This document shows, piece by piece, positions 11,591 to 23,230 of a DNA stretch of 64,000 bases. The notes under the pieces were generated by a model. That model did no database searches. It worked only from the letters and a program-made list of their open reading frames with translations, and was not told the DNA's origin. The DNA lies in assembly GCA_021613535.1 (NCBI GenBank), contig CP075495.1, positions 8,804,001 through 8,868,000 of the forward strand, given 5' to 3'. Source of the DNA: Adineta vaga (taxonomy: Eukaryota > Rotifera). The translations under genes and the position numbers were made by a program. Position 1 is the stretch's first letter, and the number at the start of each line of letters is the position of its first letter.

Positions 11591-14500
11591 CTAACTATCT
11601 TTATTTTCATCTAAATTAAGTATACGATGCACACTTTGTTGAACATTTTCTCCAGTTGTCTTCCTTTCATTATTAGTTAGTGTTTCATCATTATCTACTG
11701 CACTCGATGTTTTTATGTCAATAGGTGTCGGTTGTGCTATTGTTTCTTCGTGTTTCGTACGTTCTCGAACGATTTCATTGGCTTCTTCTACTTCTGCTTG
11801 AACTTCTTCGGGTGTTCGAGAACCTTTACGATTTGTTCCTAATATATTTGCTGCATCTTCTTGAATAACTTCTGAAATCGATCGAAGACGCGGAGTAGGA
11901 CTTGCCGTCGTCGTCGTTGTTGTTGTTGTTGTTGTTGTGGGTTCTACAACTAGTGGCGTATCGGTTGTAATAACAGGCTCAGAAGGTGATGGAAGAGATG
12001 ATGCATGTTTTCTCTTTGTTTTTACTTCTTTACCGATGATTTGAAATTGTTTCTTATTTTTATTCTTTTTCGAGTCAACTCCAATCTTTGTATTGGCTAG
12101 ATTTTCATTATCGGTTGAGCGTTTTGGTAAACTACTAGGTTGTTTTCTCGACGTTTCTTCTACTTCGTTAGTTGCTGTAGCTGGTGTTGGTGGTACTTGC
12201 AACGGTGGTAATGACGGTTTTTTATATAATTTCTTCATTGTTTCATCTACACGTCGTTCCGTTGCTTTATCATCGGCACCTAATTTCGTTACTCGAGCAT
12301 GTATAAATTGTTTTGCTCGTTGTTCTTTTTTAGTTTTCAATTTTTTCTTTGTAGCTTTCTTTAATTTTTTCGACGTTGTTGTCGTTGATACTATCTGTTC
12401 ATTTCCGTCTTCATTACAAAAGGAAAAGGTCACAGGTAATGGTAAAAGACAAATCGATTTCTTAGCTGGTGGTATAAGACCAAATAGAATATAAGATGAT
12501 CCACGACGAAAGTATTCCATAAATGGTGTTTCATCAATATCATCGATATTGAGAATTTTTTCAATGGATTCTTCGACTTTTTTAATAATTTTTTCTTTCT
12601 TTTTTCCTTTTGATGAAGTTTTTTTCATACGTGTTTCTCGTTGACCATCAACAGAAGGTGTATCTTTCGTTGCATCAAGTTTTCGTCGGATCGATAACTG
12701 AAACAGAGAATAGAAAAGAATTCAAATCTTTTGTTCGTATTGAAGAAATTCAACGAACCGATATTTCCATCCGACTGCTCGTTGTTCTGGAGTTAATCGC
12801 GTTAATTCAGGATCCATTTGTTCACGAACTGGTATCCTATCTAATTGCTTACCTTTGGATACTTTTGATTTATCACCTTTTTGTGCTTGTTTCATCTTCG
12901 ATATACGATATCGATATTCCCAACCCACAGACTTTTTGTTCTCAATAGGTTTTTGTTCGACAGATTCAGTTTTTTTCTTCTCTATTGATTTTCCTTTTGA
13001 AACAACAATTTTCTTCTCACGTTTACCACCTAACGTTGTGATATCAAATGGTTTTCCAGTTACTAACGGTTTCATGAGAAAAAAGCAGATTTTATTTTTA
13101 AAACTAGAATGCAATTATTCAACAATAAACTTACTTGCTTGTTGATGCTTTAAATCATCCAATTTACGACGTATACGATAACGATATGCCCAACCAACAC
13201 GTCGACCTTCATCACTAATTTGTCGTAATTCACTATCAAGTTCTTCTTCACCTTCGATAGGTTTGCGATTATCATCTCGAGATTTATTTTGCTTTTGCTT
13301 TTGTTCACGAAATGCTTTACGTTTTTCTTCTTCATCATCAATAAAATCTCCTCGTTTCTTAGCTTCATTCATTTTACTGATACGATAACGATAGCGCCAA
13401 CCTGCATGAGGTTTATTTTCCTAAAAATATCAGTAAGTCGATCATGAATCATTTTATTTTCAAAATAAATTTTATTTTACTTGTGCAGCATTTGCTACTT
13501 CTTGTTGTTTTTTTAATTCATCAACATCAGGTGCAAATGGTTTATCTAAAACACGTTTTCGTCTTCCACTTAATTCTTGTGGTGTTTTCCGTTTAATTGC
13601 TTGTAAACCTAATTTTAAACGTTCTTGATCTTCACGAATATTTTCACGTAATGAATCAATATAACGAGATACACGATAACGAAATTGCCAACCAACACGA
13701 GGTTTAAATAAACCACGATCATAGGAATTAACAATCGCAATTGGATCTGTTGATTCTTCGAATGATTTCATTTGACGACGTGTGTTCGTTTGTTGTTGTT
13801 GTTGATGATGATTATCGTCATGTTTTTCAATTTTAGCATCTTTATGTTTGCTCTTCGATGCTAATAATTGACGTTTAGGAATAAATGTTTCGGATATTAA
13901 TACGGAATTGACAATGTCTGGATTAGATCTATATGTATAAAGGGGAGGTTAATATTTACAGACGGGTTATTAATTTTGTTTTATTTTGGAATTATCTACC
14001 TGAAAGACTGAAAATGTTTTGTTTTATGAAAATAAAAAGAAAAGCAAATGCAAATGTATTCTTTACTAAAATGTGAATTTGGAGAAAAGTCTACTATATG
14101 TTTTATTTGATTGATATAGGAATCTAAATTAGAACATACAGAAGAATGTCTACTAAAGCTGTCTCTATCCTACACGAACGATTAATTTTTTTCACTTTAG
14201 GAAAAATTATTTTTAATCGTTCGTGTCATAGTTGTCAATTGAAAGCATTTTCAAATTGAATAGAAAATGAACTTACATTTTATCGTTACATTCGCTTGAA
14301 TCATCTGTAGCACAATATCCAAGCAATTTCCGTTTCGAAACTTTTGTATCATTTTTTGAATTTGTTTTCTTTGACTTCTGTTTTGATTTTGAATGTTGAG
14401 ATTTTTCTTCTCCCTTTCCACTTCCTTTATTTTTGTTACCAGTACGTTTCATTTTTTGAGCATTCAAATAACGTGAAATTCGATAACGATATGCCCAGCC

Positions 14501-15865
14501 AACTTTTGGTTTTGCGGCATTTGTCACTGGTTTTGATTTTGCTTTTTTCTCTTTGGTATTACTCGATTTTGAAGGTGATGCTTGTTTATTTGTTTTGACA
14601 GATAATAATTGACGTTTGGAGATACTTGTTGTAACATATGTCAAATCATCTGCATCATCAGTTGTTTCAATCGATGGTTTGTTATTAAAATTGAGATTGA
14701 TGTCATATTCATTTGTTTGATTGAAAATTATGATGGATCCTTCGGTATCATGCTCATCAATGGTTAATAATTTTCGAGAATGATGATGATGATGATGTTG
14801 TTGTTGCTGTTGTTCGTTTGCTATATCTATAAGATGATTGTCATCTTTAGGATCACCATTGAGTGAATCATCCGATAATTGAAACATATTTTTAACGAAA
14901 TGAAAAGCTCGATTAACAACTGAATCAGTAGAATTCTCTGTTTGATCATCATTTGTATCGAATGAATTGACCACTTGTTCTACAACACGTGATGATTGGG
15001 ATTTATGATCACGTTTCGATTTTGTATTTGTTGTTGATTGTGATGAAGATGTTTTTATCGGTATATCAACAATGGACGATGTAACTGGTCGATTATCATT
15101 CGTTTTTGTAGTTGATACTTTAACTGGTTTCTTCTCATCCGAATTAGTTTCTTTGATTACTTTGGTTATTTTTGTCTTTTTATCAATTACCGGTGAAGAT
15201 GTTTCTTCAGGCACAACTTTTTTCTTGATGTTTTTTGTTTCTTCTTCAATATCATTTTCGATTTTCGAAGGTTTTATTGATCTTGGTTTTTTTTCTTTCT
15301 TTTCTATTTTTTCTTCGATATTGTCTGGAATATCAAGGTGAAGTAATGCTCGACAGCGATTAAGTTCTTGATCATCGATAGCTACTAATTCTTGACTTTT
15401 AGTAGTTGGTGATGATTTATGTTGAGTAGAATTTTTCTTCCTAATGGATTTTTTCTGTTCTATTGTAGAACGTTTTACTTTCTTTTTCTCTTTATCAGCA
15501 TGTGGTTTTGCTTTAAGTAAATGAGTATAGGATCGTCCTTTATGAGCACGTGCAGTTGATGATGTCTCTGGTCGAATATATACCATAAGATCATTAGATT
15601 CACTTGAACGTGCATATTTAGGTGGTGATGACGGTATTGATGGTTTTGAAGATGAAGAAATACGAGGAGATTTCTTCTCTCCTTTCGATAAATCTGATCC
15701 ACCGAATAATAATAAACGACGAGACGTTGGACATTGATTATCAAACTAAAGAATAGTATCAATGTTGACACTTTGTTTATTTTCAAATTGACTTACTTCA
15801 GTAGGATCAGCTGTAGATAGTAGTATTAAGAAAATAAATGCAAAATAAACTAGGGAAAGTTCCAT
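11591..15865 (-). CDS. Large secreted protein with six GW-x-YRYR motifs
   Basis: Six exons in consistent phase, 15797-15865, 14277-15745, 13481-13928, 13135-13420, 12755-13062 and 11591-12697, encode 1,228 aa. Exon 1 is a clean signal peptide (MELSLVYFAFIFLILLSTA). The rest is highly charged, Lys/Ser/Thr-rich and of low complexity, with a His run at 14786-14797. Against this background a motif of about 12 residues recurs: VGWAYRYRISRY (about 14470-14506), VGWQFRYRVSRY (about 13671-13699), AGWRYRYRISKM (13370-13405), VGWAYRYRIRRKL (13165-13195), VGWEYRYRISKM (12898-12935) and a degraded VGWKYRFLSIRRKL across the 12698-12754 intron. A second pattern, basic residues followed by LL (RRLLLF, RKLLT, KRQLLS, KRKLLG, KRQLLA), occurs five times. 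No known family recognised. The donor ending exon 5 (GTTGAA) is chosen because it keeps frame with the long last exon; the alternative CG|GTTCGT gives an early stop. Confidence 0.82.
14172..14226. repeat. Inverted repeat inside intron 2 of the GW-x-YRYR gene
   Basis: Perfect 14-nt arms, ACACGAACGATTAA at 14172-14185 and its reverse complement at 14213-14226, separated by 27 nt. It lies wholly in the intron 13929-14276 (348 nt, long for this genome). It could be a small foldback element or an RNA hairpin; no target-site duplication was established. Confidence 0.6.
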
Positions 15866-17269
15866 ATTATGTTAGATAATATCTAGTAATATACATAAAT
15901 ATCTTTCCCTCAATATAAGGAAAAAAACCAAATAAGACGTTGACTACTGTATATTGCTTTTCTTATTGTTGACAAAGACTAACAATGATCATATCATCAA
16001 GTCTGTTTTGTACAACGGCCAACCTTGTTCGACAGTTGATTAATACGATAGAAAAGTTTTTTTGTCTTTTCTATTACTATCTATACGTCTTTCTTTTCTT
16101 CTTTTCTACTCTTGTCTTCTTATTTTCTTCGTACAATAATATTTCCGTTCCACTATTGTATATACAATTTCACCAAGGACTTGATAAATGTGCGAGAAAA
16201 ATCTTGCAAAAATATGTCTTTATGGTTAATTGGATAAATCTTAGCGTCAATCGATTAAGTACGTCGAAATGATCAGTAGGAAATAATATGATACCTTCGT
16301 TTCTAACAATAGAATATATAGATGTATACCCTATTGTTTCGATTGATAATATAGATAACTAGAGATAGGTTGTATCTCTAGTAATAGTTGTTGAAATAAT
16401 TAAAGAAGTAATAGTAAAACAAGAAGAAAAGAAACTAATAGACGATGAATGATAGTATTATTGAATGAAAGACAGTAAATCTTAACTTAGATTATTTTAT
16501 CCAGTTTTTCTTTTGCTCGGTTTTTCGCTTACTCTTTTGACATAATTATCGCATATCGTATCGGAAAGAAGAGAAGGAAAAAGAAACCTTGGATGTCGTT
16601 GAAGAAAGAGCAAAAAAACGAGGTCTTGTGGTTTGTCTCCTTTTTCTATCAGTCGCGTATCCTGCTTCTAACAACAACAACAACCACTGACTTATACTCT
16701 ATGGGAAATCATCAGTACCAGTCGACAAAGATGTATTCACTATACGGAAATCGTATACATATTAAACCAAAGAAAAAGATGCTGAAAAAACACTTGGTGG
16801 ATGATAGATGATGCATCTAAACACAAACATTGATATGCGTTGTAAGAAAGGACATGCATTTTTTTTGCGTATGCGTTATCGATAAATATACGTGTGCATA
16901 CTCCATACTAGACATCATTGAAGCGTAGCAAGTAAATTGTACAAACTAGTGGTATTCTACGTATAAAATCATCATACGTGTGTATGACTCTTATGATGAA
17001 AAATATGCATAAGTGCTCTTGATTATTTTCATTTTTTCTTGCAATTTCCACAGTTGAAATGATTTAACGTTAATGAATATTTTGAGTATACATACATACA
17101 TAGATATTTATTTATTTCAGAACATACAGAAGCTTATCAGCACTGACATAGATGTCAAAAAAAAGAAAGAAGAAGAAGAAAAAGGAATAATAGTGGAAGA
17201 ATAACTGACATTGATTGACAAAGACGAAATAGAGATATAGATATGGAATAAAAGATGTAAAAAGAGAAA
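15866..17269. other. Gene-free stretch with a short perfect hairpin
   Basis: 1.4 kb between a gene start and the 3' end of katanin. Open frames at 15985-16272 and 16593-16811 have Phe/Leu/Lys-rich composition typical of AT-rich noncoding DNA and no splice partners. At 16358-16382 there is a perfect hairpin with 10-nt arms (ACTAGAGATA) and a 5-nt loop. Nothing else recognised. Confidence 0.5.
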
Positions 17270-19291
<2,022 letters not shown>

Positions 19292-19495
19292 CTGAAAATG
19301 AAATGATTGTCTTCTAAAATGGAACAATACAGATTTGTAAAAATCTTTATTTCCAATATCAAAACTGTTTGCTTGTAAACAAACACAGAAAATTTCTTTG
19401 TTTGACTATATTTGATGTTTAATTCGGAAAGATGTAGATTAATAACTTTTTTCTAAACAACAATAATGATGAAAATAGACTAGGTGACAATGAAC

Positions 19496-19528
<33 letters not shown>

Positions 19529-19546
19529 CAAGCAAAATAAGTTTAT

Positions 19547-22500
19547 TTATATTTCTTCTCCGCATTCATATCGAACAAAATCATTGACAGTTAATTGATT
19601 TTCATTAAGAAAGATTTCTACGGTTTTCTTCTTATCATCTGTGTGCATCCATTTTTGATATAGTAAACGATTTTCATCATTTCCTAATTGTTTTCGTTCA
19701 TTTAATCCAATTGTTTTCGAGCGTGTAGCAACAATATGTTGAGCAAGTAGACGTCCAAATTGTTTTGTCTAGGAAGCAAAGAAAGAAAGATAAAACCTTG
19801 AACTTTTTCTCTAGTTATGGTTCGTCAATAATATTGATTAAATTTCATTTTTTTTTCTATTAGATTTGAGATTAGATTATCTTACCTATCGATAGGATAT
19901 AGAAAAGGGTGTGTTTGTATAAGGTTATATATGTTCGATATAAACAAAAAGAAAAGATTAATCCATCGAGAGAAAACGAGAAGAAAAAGTACATCGTTCT
20001 AATTTCCTCTTTCTCCATAAATAGGGATATTCGATTCGATTTGAATTCAAACAAACAACGAAAAATGACGGAAACACTTGTCAATACAAATACAAATCTT
20101 AATAATGATATTCAATCAATACGTGCAAAATTAATTGATAATACAGCACATTTATCAACTGAGCCGAAATCATTACCTGAATTAATTGAATTAATTTATC
20201 AAGCATTTGCTACCAACGAAGTGAATATTGATTATGTTCATACGATTATGCGAAATTACAAAGGTAATATGAGAGAATGGTCACCATATTTGAAATTTCA
20301 AGCAAATAAATATACAAGAAACTTAGTTGATGCTGGAAATGGAAAATTTAATTTAATGATTTTATGTTGGGCAGAGAGTCAGGGTTCATCAATACATAAT
20401 CATGCAAATTCACATTGTTTTATGAAATGTATTCAAGGTACATTAATTGAAACAAAATATGCTTGGCCAAAAGAAGGCGATGAGAATCAAGAAGAACCGA
20501 TGCATATAATCAGTCAAACAGAATTAAAAGACGGAATGGTTGCGTATATCAATGATTCCATCGGTTTACATCGTGTCGAAAATCCAAGTCATACGGATAC
20601 GGCTGTTACATTACATTTATATGTACCACCATATGATCATTGCAATATATTTGATGAACGTACTGGTCATACGAATGACGCATATGTTACATTTTATTCT
20701 GTCGGTGGTCAGTTAACAGCAAATCAATGAAAACTGAAGCTTTTCTCTCTTTTTGTTTCTTTTTAAAACTATGATTTTACAATAAAGGAAGCTTTAATCA
20801 AATTAGATTGAGATTAACTTTTTTTTGTCCACAGAAGTAATTTGCATCTATTCACATGTCTTTTATGCGAGACACAAAATTTTCATCGATTGAAGAAAAA
20901 CTAATAAATTATCCAATGTTGCTTTAACTAATCGTATTTATAGAAAGATCAACTGAAACAGTAAGATAATTTGAATACTGAACTATTTTTCTTTCATATA
21001 ATTGTATGTTGAAAGAATAGTGTTATTGTACAAGAGAAAAAATTATTTGAATACAATAATATTAAAAATGCGCCATAGGAACATTGTGACGAAAGATTAT
21101 GACTCAACTAACCTATAAAATCAATTATTTATGATAAAAGTAATTTGATTCGTGTTTCTCTACTTTCAAGTCAAACGAAACGATCACTGAGGTGAAGTAC
21201 CGAAATATTGAATGATTCATCTGAAATATATAGAATTAACTTACCATATTATTAAAAATATCTCCAAGAGCTAATTCACCATTGCCGAGTGATTCTGGTA
21301 ATGGAATTTTATCTTGAATACTAAAGTATTTTCTTGTCCATTTCGATGACTGTTCATCACGAAAATCGACATGAGCCATTTTTAAATTAGGCCATACATA
21401 AATAATCTGTTTTAATGATGGTATTCGTTGATAATTCATTGATTTTTCATGTAATATCAAACGTTCTGTTGTTGGTGTAATAATTTCAATGATAACAATA
21501 GGTTCACGTGTTATTGCTTGATCAACTTTTGGTGCTTGATTAGTAAGAGATAAACCTGGATAATAGATACAGATTGGATCTGGTGTTTGTACACGAATAT
21601 CCATTGGAAGAACGTGAACATTTTTTAATTGTTGTTGTTCAATTTGTGCACTAATACTTTTCAATAATAGGTCATGTGCACTTTCACGAGATGGTAATGC
21701 ATAAACATATCCATTTAAATATTCATGTAATTGATTTGCTTCATCTTCACTATCTAAATATGTACTTAATTCAACAGATTTTTTCATATTATCTTCACAA
21801 ATTGTTCGTAATGGATAAGAACGAGTTAATATATTTGAAGATGATAATTGTCCATCCTAAACAATCAATCATGATTTCTAATTCATCGAACTATTTTCAT
21901 ACTTGTGAATCATTTGCTATTGAATCTGTTTGAGAATATTTCACAAGTGCACCATATTTTCCCATACGACATGCATCCGAACTTGTACTATTAACTTGTC
22001 CATGACAGTAACTAGCTAATAATTGATTATCTTTACTATTGAATAGAATACCACGTCGTAAAATAACATTTTCTCCAACTGTACCAACACATAGTGCTGT
22101 AATATCAGCTAAAGTTTTCGAACGATCATCAACACTTGGTAATGTTCCAAGAGTATCTTTATCAAAAATAATCTGAAATACATTCAAAAGAATAAAATCA
22201 AAGACATCGAATATTCAAGAAAAAACAAACTTTATCTTTCGTTTTTTCTGTTTGATTTGCTAACAAACTATTTGCAACTTGAGAAACAAGTTGTTGAAAT
22301 TTTTCATTTTTTGCAACAAAATCCGTTTCACAATTAATCTAAACAATAAAGAGATTTGAGAGCAATTATTTATCATAGATTATATCAAACAAACCTCAAC
22401 CATTACTGCTGAATCATTATTCGTAATAATACCAATTAAACCTTGTGATGCAGCACGACTTTGCAATTTCGTTGCACGACTCCAACCTTCGGCTTGGGCA

Positions 22501-22745
22501 CGTTGATGAAGCCATGTTTCTGCCTTTAAATATCAAAACTAATAATACACTAGTTTACAACGAGTTCGCCTTACTTGTTCTAAATTATCATTAAATTGTT
22601 GAAGAGCGGCTCGACAATGTGACAAAGAATAACCAGTCTTCTTTCTTAATATACTTAAAGGTGACGATGATGAAGTTGAAGCAATAGCCGATTTAGCTGA
22701 ATATCGAGGTATAGCTGTGTGAATGAATCGTCGCCAAACAAGCAT
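19547..22745 (-). CDS. TSFM: Mitochondrial translation elongation factor Ts, with an optional Uma2 exon
   Basis: Nucleotide-exchange factor for mitochondrial EF-Tu. Exons 22575-22745, 22395-22523, 22231-22338, 21903-22172, [21245-21856] and 19547-19768. The start MLVWRRFIHTAIPRYSAK is a typical mitochondrial presequence. Then come the UBA-like LRKKTGYSLSHCRAAL, AETWLHQRAQAEGWSRATKL, the EF-Tu-contacting INCETDFVAKNEKF, GENVILRRG and MGKYGALVKY. The last exon has FGRLLAQHIVATRSK and VNDFVRYECGEE, matching the human C-terminus. Every intron is phase 0. Without the bracketed exon the protein is 299 aa and aligns straight through the junction (DSQ|TKQFGRLL); with it, 503 aa, containing a Uma2 domain. 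The last intron (19769-21244 without the Uma2 exon, 1,476 nt) is some 20 times longer than the others and carries cysteine dioxygenase on the other strand. Which isoforms are made cannot be told from DNA. Confidence 0.93.
20065..20730 (+). CDS. CDO1: Cysteine dioxygenase type I, intronless, nested in TSFM
   Basis: Iron enzyme that oxidises cysteine to cysteine sulfinate, the first step towards taurine and sulfate. Single exon, 221 aa (human 200). Iron ligands are visible in SSIHNHANSHC (two His) and IGLHRVEN (third His). The Cys of NSHCFMK and the Tyr of LHLYVPPY that form the activating thioether crosslink are both present, as is the substrate-binding Arg of YTRNLVDAGNGKFNLMILCW. The sequence looks eukaryotic. 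The start chosen gives MTETLVNTN; the frame is open further upstream but that part is AT-rich with no similarity. AATAAA lies at 20781-20786. The gene is antisense inside the last intron of mitochondrial EF-Ts and lacks introns although nearly all neighbours are intron-rich, which suggests insertion of a retrocopy. Confidence 0.95.
   Translation: MTETLVNTNTNLNNDIQSIRAKLIDNTAHLSTEPKSLPELIELIYQAFATNEVNIDYVHTIMRNYKGNMREWSPYLKFQANKYTRNLVDAGNGKFNLMILCWAESQGSSIHNHANSHCFMKCIQGTLIETKYAWPKEGDENQEEPMHIISQTELKDGMVAYINDSIGLHRVENPSHTDTAVTLHLYVPPYDHCNIFDERTGHTNDAYVTFYSVGGQLTANQ
21236..21856 (-). CDS. Uma2 (DUF820) PD-(D/E)XK nuclease-like domain as an exon in TSFM
   Basis: A full-length Uma2-family domain (PF05685 type, mostly found in bacteria) of 204 codons, from an acceptor at 21857-21858 to a GTAAGT donor after 21245; if the donor is not used, the frame reads two more codons and stops at TAA 21236-21238. 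Diagnostic order: STYLDSEDEANQ, HEYLNGYVYALPSRESAHD, MDIRVQTPDP, YYPGLSLT, REPIVIIEIITPTTERL, HEKSMNYQRIPSLKQIIYVW, then IPLPESLGNGELALGDIF. The family's conserved YPD Asp is Gly (codon 21554-21556), while the following Glu (VIIE) and Lys (HEK) are kept, so nuclease activity is doubtful. About 24 linker residues precede the first internal Met. Phase 0 at both ends makes it a clean cassette. Horizontal acquisition is inferred from the family's distribution. It could instead be a separate gene or an alternative last exon. Confidence 0.85.
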   Translation of the reverse strand, partial: DGQLSSSNILTRSYPLRTICEDNMKKSVELSTYLDSEDEANQLHEYLNGYVYALPSRESAHDLLLKSISAQIEQQQLKNVHVLPMDIRVQTPDPICIYYPGLSLTNQAPKVDQAITREPIVIIEIITPTTERLILHEKSMNYQRIPSLKQIIYVWPNLKMAHVDFRDEQSSKWTRKYFSIQDKIPLPESLGNGELALGDIFNNMVS

Positions 22746-23230
22746 GTTCTTTTTTTTTATAGTTATACTCAAAAAAGAAAAGAAAAAGATTTTTGAAATA
22801 TTATTAATAAAAATTGAACGAAATAAAACAAGAACAGAAGAACTTCTTTTTTTTTCATACAATACACGTAAAAGTAGTTCTTTATGAGAATTCAATTCCG
22901 ATTTTGAATTAGAAGATTTATTTCAGAAGAAAGAATTTACTATTGAGTCAAATCTTTTCTTCTTACGATATATATTCTCTAATTCAAACAATCGGATACT
23001 GAAGCTTTTTTTCATGTTCAATTAATCTTTCCATTTGGTCTACATACGAAAAGACAATCAAACAAAGATTTTTTTTTGTTTTTTTCTAAACACAAATCAT
23101 TTCTGTTAGTTCAAAACCAGACATGAGAAAACTGTACAATGCAAAAACAAATCACAAGAAACTCTCAAACACAATATAATCTAATACTAGACAAAACAAT
23201 TAAAACAACATAAGTTATGTGAAGAAGATT
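22746..23230. other. Intergenic, RBBP5 3' end to TSFM promoter
   Basis: 485 nt between two minus-strand genes. It should contain the TSFM promoter and the RBBP5 3' UTR is on its far side. Sequence is AT-rich with homopolymer runs; nothing recognised. Confidence 0.4.

Noticed and set aside
12093-12494. 133-codon plus-strand frame
   Set aside because: Antisense to the last exon of the GW-x-YRYR gene, Phe/Val-rich, no splice or family support.
15985-16272. 95-codon frame with a hydrophobic middle
   Set aside because: Phe/Leu/Tyr-rich composition typical of T-rich noncoding DNA here; no splice partners.
19909-20064. Upstream in-frame extension of cysteine dioxygenase
   Set aside because: AT-rich, Lys/Arg-rich and without similarity; the Met at 20065 fits the family's start region.
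21214-21244. A 24-nt intron after the Uma2 domain (GTAAGT to TTTCAG)
   Set aside because: Far shorter than the shortest introns seen here (about 46 nt). Either the donor joins the distant EF-Ts exon or the frame stops at 21236.
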